From Lichenicoccus sp965277665 (lineage in GTDB: Bacteria > Pseudomonadota > Alphaproteobacteria > Acetobacterales > Acetobacteraceae), in assembly GCF_965277665.1 (NCBI RefSeq), contig NZ_OZ255835.1, positions 3,472,001 to 3,536,000 on the forward strand: a stretch of DNA of 64,000 bases, in the 5' to 3' direction. This document shows positions 1 through 7,902 of the stretch, in pieces; the stretch's first letter is position 1, and every line of letters begins with the position of its first letter. Position numbers and translations under genes: made by a program. The notes under the pieces are model-generated. The model ran no database searches. It saw nothing but the letters and a program-made list of their open reading frames with translations, and was not told where the DNA came from.

Positions 1-383
<383 letters not shown>

Positions 384-484
384 GCCAAAAGCTGCGGGAT
401 CGCAGTGTTGCCGCCAGTTCCCGGCGAGGCAAGCGGTGGCAGAAATACCCTGCTGTTTCAATGTCTTGCGTGAAGGCCCGGCTG

Positions 485-500
485 TGGCACGGCGTATGCT
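485..500 (+). promoter_or_regulatory. Sigma-54 (-24/-12) promoter of pspA
   Basis: TGGCACGGCGTATGCT matches the consensus TGGCACG-N4-TTGCW at all but one defined base (A for the first T of the -12 element), with the invariant GG and GC at the correct 10-bp spacing. It lies 48 bp before the pspA start, next to the gene for the sigma-54 activator PspF. Enhancer sites for PspF would be expected between 384 and 484 but I could not define them. Confidence 0.9.
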
Positions 501-547
501 GTGTAATGTGCGCGAAGCTTTCCCAGCGCGATGGCAGGACCCACAGG

Positions 548-1231
548 ATGAGTATCTTCTCCCGGTTGACGGATATCGTGAACTCCAACATCAACGCGAT
601 CCTCGCGAATGCGGAAGATCCGCGGAAGATCATCCGGCTGATCATCCAGGAGATGGAGGACACGCTGGTCGAGGTGCGGTCTTCCGCGGTGCAGACCATC
701 GCCGAGCGACGCGAGATCGAGCGCCGGCTGGAGATGCTGGCGCGCGACGAGGCGGAATGGCAGCGCAAGGCCGAGCTGGCGCTGTCGCGCGAACGCGACG
801 ACCTCGCCCGCGGCGCGCTGCAGGCCCGCGCGCACGTCACCAAGACCCGCGAGGCCCTGGACCAGCAACGCGGGCAGATCGCGGCGGCGCTGGCGCAGCA
901 GAACGAGGACATCGCCAAGCTGCAGGCCAAGCTTGCCGACGCCAAGTCGCGCGAGCAGGCGCTGGTCTCCCGGCACGGCCTGGCCTCGTCGCGCGTCAAG
1001 CTGCGCGAGACGCTGTATGACGAGCGCATCGGCGACGCGTTCTCGCGTTTCGAGCAGGTGGAGCGCAATCTCGATGTGCTCGAAGGCCGGGTCGAGTCCT
1101 ATGATCTGGGACGGCGGTCGCTCGAGGACGAGCTGACCGGACTGGAAACCGACGACAAGGTCGAGAGCGAGCTGGATGCCCTGCGTGCCAAGCTGCAGCG
1201 CCGCGGCAATCCACCCGCCACCGGCGCATGA
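548..1231 (+). CDS. pspA: PspA, phage-shock protein A (membrane-stress effector and PspF inhibitor)
   Basis: A 227-residue protein of the PspA/IM30 (ESCRT-III-like) family. The N-terminus (MSIFSRLTDIVNSNINAIL) is the amphipathic membrane-binding helix typical of PspA, followed by RKIIRLIIQEMEDTLVEVR and a long charged coiled coil rich in E, R, Q and A. PspA binds PspF at rest; under envelope stress it is thought to move to the inner membrane and oligomerise to limit proton leakage. The ATG at 548 is chosen because family members start with MxIFxRxxDI; the longer upstream reading lacks homology and would cross the promoter. It is first in the operon pspA-pspB-pspC-GIN protein. Confidence 0.95.
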   Translation: MSIFSRLTDIVNSNINAILANAEDPRKIIRLIIQEMEDTLVEVRSSAVQTIAERREIERRLEMLARDEAEWQRKAELALSRERDDLARGALQARAHVTKTREALDQQRGQIAAALAQQNEDIAKLQAKLADAKSREQALVSRHGLASSRVKLRETLYDERIGDAFSRFEQVERNLDVLEGRVESYDLGRRSLEDELTGLETDDKVESELDALRAKLQRRGNPPATGA

Positions 1232-1288
1232 CCGCCTGGAACAGGACGCCTGCCGCGCCGAACAGACCATCGTGAACCGGGATATTTC

Positions 1289-1531
1289 ATGATCGAGAAC
1301 CTCACGGGCCTGATCGCGGTGATCGCGCCCTTCGCGCTGGTGTTCTTCATCATCCGGATGAAGCATGAGCGCCGGATGCGCGAGATGAACCTGCAGGGGC
1401 TCAGCCAGGAGGAGCAGCGGGTGCTGGCCGACATGGGCGAGGCCGCCCGGCGCATGGAGCAGCGCATCGAGAACCTCGAGCGCATCCTCGATTCCGAGCT
1501 GGCCGGCTGGCGCAGCCGCATGTCGCTGTAG
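1289..1531 (+). CDS. pspB: PspB, envelope stress response membrane protein
   Basis: An 80-residue protein with one N-terminal membrane helix (about residues 4-22, ending FFIIRMKHERR) followed by a short cytoplasmic helical, charged segment with leucine heptads (LADMGEAARRMEQRIENLERIL). Size and layout match PspB, a small inner-membrane partner of PspC that relays stress to PspA/PspF. It lies 57 bp after pspA and 11 bp before pspC, so it is almost certainly co-transcribed from the sigma-54 promoter. Confidence 0.9.
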   Translation: MIENLTGLIAVIAPFALVFFIIRMKHERRMREMNLQGLSQEEQRVLADMGEAARRMEQRIENLERILDSELAGWRSRMSL

Positions 1532-1542
1532 GAGCGGTCCCG

Positions 1543-1956
1543 ATGAACCAGGATTTCCGGGTCTGGCGCCAGGATCGCGGCGCCATGTTCAGCGGCGTCT
1601 GTTCCGGGCTCGCCGAGGATCTCGACCTGCCGCTGCCGCTGCTGCGCCTCGTTGCCGTGGTGTTCCTGGTCCTGCCGACCGGCCTCGCCTATCTCGCCTT
1701 GTCGCTGCTGCTGCGGCGGCGCCCGGTCCAGCCGGCGCGCTCCGGACGCGCCAACGGTGAGCGGGCCTTTGCCGGCCTGATGTCCGCATCCGGCGCCGGC
1801 CGGCAGGAGCGCGCCGCCGCGATCCCGATGGGAGCCAACCTCGCCTTGCTGGCGCACCGGTTCGAGCGCATCGAGCCGCGCCTCAAGCAGATCGAGGCGT
1901 TCGTGACGTCGAAGGATTTCGAGTTGCATCGCGATTTCCGCCGCATGGGCGAGTAG
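1543..1956 (+). CDS. pspC: PspC-domain envelope stress protein
   Basis: A 137-residue protein with an N-terminal PspC domain: RQDRGAMFSGVCSGLAEDLD, then a hydrophobic helix of about 25 residues around LRLVAVVFLVLPTGLAYLALSLLL. The C-terminal half is soluble and helical (ERIEPRLKQIEAFVTSKDFELHRDFRRMGE), ending like other proteobacterial PspC proteins. With PspB it forms the membrane sensor that binds PspA. AGGAGCGGTCCCG precedes the ATG. It is 11 bp after pspB. Confidence 0.9.
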   Translation: MNQDFRVWRQDRGAMFSGVCSGLAEDLDLPLPLLRLVAVVFLVLPTGLAYLALSLLLRRRPVQPARSGRANGERAFAGLMSASGAGRQERAAAIPMGANLALLAHRFERIEPRLKQIEAFVTSKDFELHRDFRRMGE

Positions 1957-1969
1957 GCGGGCGCTCCCG

Positions 1970-3115
1970 ATGTTCCCGATCACCGATCCCTCGCGCGCCG
2001 CCGACATACGCATGCGCCGCCGCCGCGCGGTCTGGCTGCTGCTCGGCACGGTCGTGGTGCCGCTGGTCCTGGTCTCCGGCCGGTCGAGCCACTCCGGCGG
2101 CCAGTCCGGCGAGAGCAGCGACTTCCACATCGCGCTGCCCAGCTTCACCATCAGCAGCGACGACGCCAACCAGATCCACGTCGCCCTGCAGCAGATCCCG
2201 GACATGGCGCGGCTGGCCTGGATGGTGCAGGGCGCCCCTCTGCCCGACGGTCGCCGCGACGCCTCGGCGCTGAGTGCCACCGGCCACAAGCTGGCGATCG
2301 ATCTGCCCTGCGCGCAGAGCATCGCGGTGGTGCCGAAATCCGATCTCGGCGACCGCATCTACGCGTCCACCCTCGACGGCTCGCCGGTGCAGGAGGCGGG
2401 CCTCGAGTTGCGCGGCGGCGACCAGGACGGCGGCAGGGTGACGCTCGGGGGCACCTGCCGGCATGGCGGCACCGATGTGGTGGTGCAGGCATCGCCGTCC
2501 ACCGCTCTGTTCCTGACCCTGAACGGCGGCACCAGCCTGCGCACCGGGGGCTTCTCCGGCCCGGTGCGGCTGGTGCAGCGCGGCGGCGGCGATGCGGTGA
2601 TCGATGCGGCACGCGGCCTGGACGTGGAGAAGAGCGGCGGCGGCAGCCTCGTCGTGGGGCATGTCGATGACGGCCTGCATCTGGTGCTGCGCGGCGGCGG
2701 CGATGCCACCATCAATGGCGGCCACATCGACCACGCCGAAATCTCTCTCGATGGCGACGGCGACCTGCATTTCGGGCCGGACGCGCATATCGGCGCGCTT
2801 TCGCTCGTCATGCATGGCGGTGGCGACGTGGCCATATCGCATCTCGACGGCTCGGCCGGGATCGAGGCCGCCGGATCCGGCGACGTGGCAATCGCGGATA
2901 TCGGGGCCGGCGACGTGCATCTCAGCAGCGCGGGGTCGGGAGACATCTCGATCGCGTCCGGCAGCATCGGCCGTCTCGAAGCCGAGATGCGGGGCTCGGG
3001 CGACCTCGCGGTGCAAGCCGTCATCGGGGACGCTCATGTGCGGGCCGGCTCCGCCTCCGATATCAGCCTGCCGCACGTCAGGGGACGCCTCGATCGCTCA
3101 ACATCCGACGAGTGA
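1970..3115 (+). CDS. GIN-domain (DUF2807-like) beta-helix protein of the psp operon
   Basis: A 381-residue protein with a basic N-terminus and one signal-anchor or signal-peptide helix (RRRRAVWLLLGTVVVPLVLVSG). The C-terminal two thirds carry at least eight G-x-G-D turns (GGGDA, GDGDL, GSGDV, GAGDV, GSGDI, GSGDL) at intervals of 15-25 residues, the pattern of the beta-helical GIN/DUF2807 'head' domain. Such proteins are exported or membrane-anchored. Function is not established, but they often sit with PspC-domain genes. It starts 13 bp after pspC and so looks like the fourth psp gene. An internal ATG at 2012 would also give a plausible start. Confidence 0.7.
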   Translation: MFPITDPSRAADIRMRRRRAVWLLLGTVVVPLVLVSGRSSHSGGQSGESSDFHIALPSFTISSDDANQIHVALQQIPDMARLAWMVQGAPLPDGRRDASALSATGHKLAIDLPCAQSIAVVPKSDLGDRIYASTLDGSPVQEAGLELRGGDQDGGRVTLGGTCRHGGTDVVVQASPSTALFLTLNGGTSLRTGGFSGPVRLVQRGGGDAVIDAARGLDVEKSGGGSLVVGHVDDGLHLVLRGGGDATINGGHIDHAEISLDGDGDLHFGPDAHIGALSLVMHGGGDVAISHLDGSAGIEAAGSGDVAIADIGAGDVHLSSAGSGDISIASGSIGRLEAEMRGSGDLAVQAVIGDAHVRAGSASDISLPHVRGRLDRSTSDE

Positions 3116-3207
3116 TCCGCTGTAGCATTGACCGATTCGCGCGCGCGCCTCCCGGCTCGCGCACCCGCCCGCCACCTGCGCTTACCCTCGCCCAACGGTG
3201 ACCGATC

Positions 3208-3825
3208 ATGGCCGACATCGTCACGTTCCCGCCGCGTCCAATGCGAACGACCGCCCGGTTGCCGCCGCTGCCGCGCCTGCATGGCGCGGTCCGCACCCGG
3301 GCCAGCCTGCTTGCCGCCGGCTTCTCGGTGCTGCTCACCATCCTCAGCTTCGCGCTGGTCATGCTGGTCGGTGCGGCGCTGCTCTATGACGGCCGCTTCG
3401 TCAGCCTGGCGCCGACCGGCCTGTGCCTGGGTGAGCGCGCCTGCCAGTTGCCCGGCACCCAGCCGCTACGGGCGCTGCTGCCGATGCAACGTGACATGCT
3501 CGCGGTCGGGCTCGTGCTGCTGTCCGCGCCCGCCTTGATGGTGCTGGCACACCTGCGCGGCCTGTTCCGGCTCTATGCCGCCGGGATCGTGTTCGAGCCG
3601 GACAACGTGACCCAGATCAGCCGCACCGGCCTGTGGCTGCTCGCCTATGCCGCCGCACCGATCCTGGTCGACCTGATGCTGCATCGCGCCGGGCTGTCGC
3701 CGGGCGGCAACTGGTTCCGTGTCGACGAGATCGCGGCGGTCATCATCGGCCTGTCGCTGCTGCTCGTCGCCCAGGTGATTGCCTGCGGGCGGGAGATGGA
3801 GCAGCGCCGGGACCTGTTCATCTAG
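3208..3825 (+). CDS. Four-helix membrane protein, DUF2975-like
   Basis: A 205-residue protein with four predicted membrane segments (about residues 35-60, 88-110, 133-155, 170-190). The segment between helices 2 and 3 (FRLYAAGIVFEPDNVTQISRTGLWLL) has the G-x-V-F-x-x-x-N-V-x-x-(I/L)-x-R-x-G spacing characteristic of DUF2975 proteins. No enzymatic motif is visible. It follows the psp operon by 92 bp on the same strand and may be part of it or independent. The ATG at 3208 follows a weak purine-rich site. Function is unknown. Confidence 0.6.
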   Translation: MADIVTFPPRPMRTTARLPPLPRLHGAVRTRASLLAAGFSVLLTILSFALVMLVGAALLYDGRFVSLAPTGLCLGERACQLPGTQPLRALLPMQRDMLAVGLVLLSAPALMVLAHLRGLFRLYAAGIVFEPDNVTQISRTGLWLLAYAAAPILVDLMLHRAGLSPGGNWFRVDEIAAVIIGLSLLLVAQVIACGREMEQRRDLFI

Positions 3826-3989
3826 AGGCGGCTGCTTGCAAAGGCCTGCTGCTGGCGATCCGACGCGGCTTTCCTGCGCTCCGCTGCTCACGGCCAAGGA
3901 GGCCGCTGCGCTGCGGTGCTCGGAAAGTCACGCCGGCCGCGGTCCTGCGGACCGCTCTTATCCAGCATCGGGCGTTTGCAAGCAGCCTC
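3825..3989. repeat. Dispersed intergenic repeat, copy 1 (inverted arms plus conserved core)
   Basis: Outer arms GAGGCGGCTGCTTGCAAA (3825-3842) and TTTGCAAGCAGCCTC (3975-3989) pair almost perfectly. Between them is a core of about 80 bp (3857-3938, containing ATCCGACGCGGCTTTC and GCTCACGGCCAAGGAGGCC) that recurs near 25.7 kb and, inverted, near 31.8 kb. It fills the gap between two convergent genes and could act as a bidirectional terminator. Confidence 0.75.
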
Positions 3990-3999
3990 TGGGGTCGAT

Positions 4000-4641
4000 C
4001 TAGGCAAGCAAGCTGTAAAGTGTTGTGGTTCGCATGGTACGGTCCTCCAGCTCCAGGGAGGTCGGGACCTCGTAGCGGGCGATCTCGCTTAGACCGCGCG
4101 TTGGCAGGTAGGCGCGGCCGGGGTCGGCGACCAGCACCTCGGCGGTTCTGGCGCAATGTTGCAGCCAGGGCAGGATGTGGCGGGTCATCGGCGCTTCGTA
4201 GCAGACGTCGCCGCACAGGATCAGGTCCCAGCGGACCGGGCCATCCACCACGTCGAGCGCGAGAGCGCCCACATTTACTTGGTTGATCGTGGCGTTGGCC
4301 CGGATGGCGGCCAGCGCGAGCCGGTCGATTTCGGCGGCCTCGACGCTTGCCGCACCCGCCATGACGCAGGCGATCGCGGCGATCCCGCCACCGGCCGCGA
4401 AATCCAGCACGCGCCGGCCGGCGACCAGCGCCGGATGGTCGAGCACATGCCTGGCGATCGCCTGCCCGCCGGGCCAGGCGAACGCCCAGAACGGCGGTTC
4501 CATGTCGTGCTGCGCCACCCAGTCCTCCGACGCCTGCCAGATCGGCGTGATCTCGGTGGCAAGATGCAGCCGGATCTCCGGGACCAGCGGCGCGGTGGCG
4601 ACTTCGGTATGCTCGGCGATGAAGCGGGCGTCCGCTTCCAC
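4000..4641 (-). CDS. Class I SAM-dependent methyltransferase, EtfB-lysine / NNT1-like
   Basis: A 213-residue Rossmann methyltransferase. The SAM-binding motif I is VLDFAAGGGIAAIACVMAG, followed by an acidic residue at the end of strand 2 (VEAAEID) and a motif IV-like DLILCGDVCYE. The entry PPFWAFAWPGGQAIARHVLDHP and the later VADPGRAYLP are typical of the family that holds the ETF-beta lysine methyltransferase (METTL20-like) and proteins annotated 'nicotinamide N-methylase'. The probable substrate is therefore a protein lysine, by family only. It starts with GTG at 4641, sharing one base with the ubiA stop codon (TAGTG), so translation is coupled to ubiA. Confidence 0.75.
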   Translation of the reverse strand: MEADARFIAEHTEVATAPLVPEIRLHLATEITPIWQASEDWVAQHDMEPPFWAFAWPGGQAIARHVLDHPALVAGRRVLDFAAGGGIAAIACVMAGAASVEAAEIDRLALAAIRANATINQVNVGALALDVVDGPVRWDLILCGDVCYEAPMTRHILPWLQHCARTAEVLVADPGRAYLPTRGLSEIARYEVPTSLELEDRTMRTTTLYSLLA

Positions 4642-5543
4642 TACTTCAGATGTCCCAGCAGCAGCGCCAGCCCGGCGGCGAGACCGACCTCGCGGTTGGC
4701 GCGGAACTGCCGCAGGCAGGCCGGCGCATCATCCTTGTCGAGCTGCGCGACCTGCTGCGCCAGCAGACCCGCCGGCAGCAGCAGCAGGGTCCAGAACAGC
4801 CAGGACAGGTGCGCGACGAACCCGGCGCCGGCCAGGCACAGCATCGCCAGGCCATAGCAGCTGCCGACGAAGCGTCGCGGCAGGTTCGCCATCAGGCGGG
4901 AGGTGGATTTCACCCCCACCACCGCGTCGTCGCGCATGTCCTGGAAACCGTAGATGGTGTCGAAGCCGAGGTCCCACAGGATGGCGGCGGCGTAGATCAG
5001 GACAAAGCCGGCATCGATCCGGCCGGTCGCTGCCGCGTAGCCCATCGGGGCGCCGAAGCCGAAGGTGAGGCCCATCATGAGCTGCGGCCACCAGGTGATC
5101 CTTTTCGCCAGCGGATACAGCGCCACCAGCAGCAGGGAGCCGATGCCGAGTGCCCAGCAGAGCGGACGCAGGCAGAGCAGCACCGTGAGCCCGGCCAGTA
5201 GCAGCAGGCCCAGGAACGCCGCCGCTTCCGGCATGCCCAGCGCGCCGGACGCCAGCGGCCGGCCGGCCGTGCGGGCCACCTGGCGGTCGATGTCGCGGTC
5301 CCACATGTCGTTGACGACGCAGCCGGCGGACCGCATCACCAGGCTGCCGATGCCGAACAGCAGGATCAGCCGCAGCCGGGCCGCAGGCGCCACGCCGTTC
5401 GGCAGCAGGATGCCCCACAGGCCCGGCAGGAACAGCAGCCAGGTGCCGATCGGCCGGTCCAGTCGGGCCAGCAGCGCGTAGGCGCGCAGCCTCGGCGGCA
5501 ACCGGCCGACCCATCCGCCCGATACGATGTCGGTGTGCGCCAT
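4641..5543 (-). CDS. ubiA: 4-hydroxybenzoate polyprenyltransferase (UbiA)
   Basis: An integral membrane prenyltransferase of about 300 residues with eight to nine helices. The first Asp-rich motif is NDMWDRDIDRQV followed by RTAGRPLASG; the second is DTIYGFQDMRDDAVVGVKS. Both bind the Mg-diphosphate of the polyprenyl donor. UbiA attaches the isoprenoid tail to 4-hydroxybenzoate in ubiquinone synthesis at the inner membrane. I chose ATG at 5543 (MAHTDIVSGGW), because the longer upstream frame has no family similarity and runs toward the divergent rsmE. The start LRAYALLARLDRPIGTWLLF is the usual UbiA N-terminus. It is followed by a coupled methyltransferase gene. Confidence 0.93.
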   Translation of the reverse strand: MAHTDIVSGGWVGRLPPRLRAYALLARLDRPIGTWLLFLPGLWGILLPNGVAPAARLRLILLFGIGSLVMRSAGCVVNDMWDRDIDRQVARTAGRPLASGALGMPEAAAFLGLLLLAGLTVLLCLRPLCWALGIGSLLLVALYPLAKRITWWPQLMMGLTFGFGAPMGYAAATGRIDAGFVLIYAAAILWDLGFDTIYGFQDMRDDAVVGVKSTSRLMANLPRRFVGSCYGLAMLCLAGAGFVAHLSWLFWTLLLLPAGLLAQQVAQLDKDDAPACLRQFRANREVGLAAGLALLLGHLK

Positions 5544-5646
5544 CGGCACGCCTGGTTTCCCTGTCTCGCGCGGGCCGGTATGGCTGCGCGCCGCCTCCAA
5601 TGCTGCGGCAGGCTTGCGGCGGTCAACCAGCACGAGGAGCGATAGG

Positions 5647-6396
5647 ATGCAGGACCAGCCAAGGCTGCATGTCGATCCGGATGCGGCCCTGCTGCGGGAT
5701 GGCGCAAATGTGCCGATGCGCGAGGACCAGGCGCACTATCTCGGCGTCGTGCTGCGGCGTGGTCCGGGCGACGGGGTGCGGCTGTTCAACGGCCGCGACG
5801 GCGAGTGGGATGCCGCCATCGAGCATCTGCACAAGCGTGGCCGCGGTGCCTTCAGGCTGCTGCGGCGCGTGCGGGCGCCGGTCGCCGAGGACGGTCCGGC
5901 CCTGCTGTTCGCGCCGCTGAAGCGGGATGCGACCGACCTCGTGGTGCGCATGGCGACGGAACTCGGCGTTCGCTCGATCCGGCCGGTGCTGACCGAGCGC
6001 ACCAATGCATCCCGCGTCAACCTGGACCGGCTGCGCGCCATTGCCATGGAGGCTGCCGAACAATGCGAACGGCTGACCATGCCCGATATCGGCGAGCCGG
6101 TGCGCCTGGCGGACCTGCTGGGCGGCTGGCCCTCGGAGCAGACCCTGTGGGCCGCGATCGAGCGATCTGCCTCCGGCCCGTCCCCGGCGCAACCCGGTGC
6201 CGGGCTGCTGGTCGGTCCGGAGGGCGGGTTCAGTCCGCACGAGCTGGACTTGCTGCGCTCGCGCCGCTTCGTGGTCGGGCTGTCGCTCGGGTCTCGCATT
6301 CTGCGCGCCGAGACCGCCGCTGCGGCCGGCCTGGCGTGCCTGCAGGGCGTCCGCGAACGATGGGGGCTGGTGCCCGAGGGCGCTGCATCGCTATGA
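5647..6396 (+). CDS. rsmE: 16S rRNA (uracil1498-N3)-methyltransferase RsmE
   Basis: A 249-residue SPOUT-class methyltransferase. The N-terminal PUA-like part (residues 1-75, with REDQAHYLGVVLRRGPGDGVRLFNG in two blocks) is followed by a SPOUT domain with LLFAPLKRDATDLVVRMATELGV, MEAAEQCERLTMP and the knot signature GPEGGFSPHELDLL ... SLGSRILRAETA. It methylates U1498 in the ribosomal decoding region. ATG at 5647 is preceded by GAGGA at 5636-5640; a longer in-frame reading from 5527 would overlap the divergent ubiA start and is rejected. It is followed 51 bp later by gshA. Confidence 0.93.
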   Translation: MQDQPRLHVDPDAALLRDGANVPMREDQAHYLGVVLRRGPGDGVRLFNGRDGEWDAAIEHLHKRGRGAFRLLRRVRAPVAEDGPALLFAPLKRDATDLVVRMATELGVRSIRPVLTERTNASRVNLDRLRAIAMEAAEQCERLTMPDIGEPVRLADLLGGWPSEQTLWAAIERSASGPSPAQPGAGLLVGPEGGFSPHELDLLRSRRFVVGLSLGSRILRAETAAAAGLACLQGVRERWGLVPEGAASL

Positions 6397-6447
6397 GACG
6401 CGACCAAGCCTTCTTATCTGCCAGCCGGCTGATGCAAGCGGAGCCCG

Positions 6448-7854
6448 ATGTCGAACCCCGGTGACCAGGATGCAACCCCGATCGAGCCAGGGCCCGGACT
6501 GCTCGCGCAGCTTGCCGACCACCTGGCCGAGGGGTGCAAGCCGCGCGCGCAGTGGCGGATCGGCACCGAGCACGAGAAGTTCGGTTTCCGGACCGGCGAC
6601 CTGACGCCGCCGCCCTATGCACCTGACGGCATCGAGGCGCTGCTGGAGGCGTTCGCCGCGGACCGGTCGCTGCCGTGGGAGCCGATCGCCGATAACGGCC
6701 ACCTGATCGGCCTCAAGGGGCTGGAGGCCCATGAGGGCGCCTCGATCTCGCTGGAGCCGGCGGGGCAGTTCGAGCTGTCCGGAGCGCCCCTGGCCAGCCT
6801 GCACCAGACAGCGGCCGAGATGCACGGGCACTTCGAGGAGTTGCACCGGGCGGTGGACCGCTCCGGCACGAGGCTGGGCTTCGCGCCGCTCGGGTTCCAC
6901 CCGACCGCGAGCCGCGCGCAGATGCCCTGGATGCCGAAGACCCGCTACGCGATCATGCGCCGCTACATGGCCGAGGTCGGCAGCCTCGGCCTGGACATGA
7001 TGCAGCGCACCTGCACCGTGCAGGTGAACCTCGATTATGGCTCGGAAGCGGACATGCGACGCAAGCTGCAGGTCGCATTGGCGCTGCAGCCGGTGGCCAC
7101 CGCCCTGTTCGCGAACTCGCCGTTTCGCGAGGGAGTCCCGAGCGGCTTCATGTCCACCCGGGCGCATATCTGGACCGACACCGACAACGCGCGTTCGGGC
7201 ATGCCGGCGCCGTTCTTCAAGCCCGGCTTCGGCTTCGAGCGCTTCGTCGACTGGGTGCTCGATGTGCCGATGTATTTCGTCAGCCGCGACGGCGCGCTGC
7301 GCGATGTCGCCGGCGCGTCGTTCCGGGGCTGGCTCGCCGGGCGCGAGCCGAGACTCGCGGGGGTCGCGCCGACGCTGGGGGATTTCGACGACCACCTCAC
7401 CACGGTGTTCACCGACGTGCGGCTGAAGCGGTTCCTCGAAATGCGCGGCTCGGATGCCGGCAGCCCGGCCATGATGCTGGCCCAGAGCGCGCTCTGGGTT
7501 GGGCTGCTCTATGACGATGCGGCACTGGCGGCGGCGCATGCGCTGGTGCGCCGGCATGACTGGACGGACTACGTGTCGCTGCGCGCCTTGGTGCCGCGCG
7601 AGGGCCTGTCGGCGCGCTGGGGCCGCGGCACCGTGCGCGATCTCGCCGGCGAGATGGTCGCCATCGCCGCCGACGGGCTGCGCGCGCGGAACCTGTCCGG
7701 CGGCGGCGCATCGGGAGCCGACGAAGGCCGCTTCCTCGAGCCGCTGCGCGCGATCGTCGCCGGCGCGCCGAACCAGGCGGAGCACTGGCTGGCGCGCTAT
7801 CATGGCGCCTGGAACGGTGACGCATCCCGCATCTTTGCCGAGGCGCGCATCTAG
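6448..7854 (+). CDS. gshA: Glutamate-cysteine ligase (class II / plant-type GshA)
   Basis: A 468-residue enzyme catalysing the ATP-dependent first step of glutathione synthesis. Family signatures: WRIGTEHEKFGFR near the N-terminus, ISLEPAGQFELSG, PKTRYAIMRRYM, LDMMQRTCTVQVNLDYGSE (substrate-binding region with the Cys that forms a regulatory disulfide in plant enzymes), and FKPGFGFERFVDW. Length fits alphaproteobacterial and plant-type GshA, clearly different from the E. coli type. It is downstream of rsmE on the same strand and could be co-transcribed. The ATG at 6448 is the first sensible start. Confidence 0.93.
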   Translation: MSNPGDQDATPIEPGPGLLAQLADHLAEGCKPRAQWRIGTEHEKFGFRTGDLTPPPYAPDGIEALLEAFAADRSLPWEPIADNGHLIGLKGLEAHEGASISLEPAGQFELSGAPLASLHQTAAEMHGHFEELHRAVDRSGTRLGFAPLGFHPTASRAQMPWMPKTRYAIMRRYMAEVGSLGLDMMQRTCTVQVNLDYGSEADMRRKLQVALALQPVATALFANSPFREGVPSGFMSTRAHIWTDTDNARSGMPAPFFKPGFGFERFVDWVLDVPMYFVSRDGALRDVAGASFRGWLAGREPRLAGVAPTLGDFDDHLTTVFTDVRLKRFLEMRGSDAGSPAMMLAQSALWVGLLYDDAALAAAHALVRRHDWTDYVSLRALVPREGLSARWGRGTVRDLAGEMVAIAADGLRARNLSGGGASGADEGRFLEPLRAIVAGAPNQAEHWLARYHGAWNGDASRIFAEARI

Positions 7855-7858
7855 CTCT

Positions 7859-7889
7859 AGTGTCCCGAACCAGAAGTCCGCAGGACACT
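7859..7889. repeat. Inverted repeat AGTGTCC/GGACACT before the nucleotidase gene
   Basis: AGTGTCC (7859-7865) and GGACACT (7883-7889) form a 7-bp stem with a 17-nt loop, directly after gshA and two bases before the Shine-Dalgarno site of the next gene. There is no T-run, so it is not a classical terminator. It could be an operator or a leader hairpin that masks initiation. Confidence 0.5.
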
Positions 7890-7902
7890 CGGAGGCAGAA
7901 TC

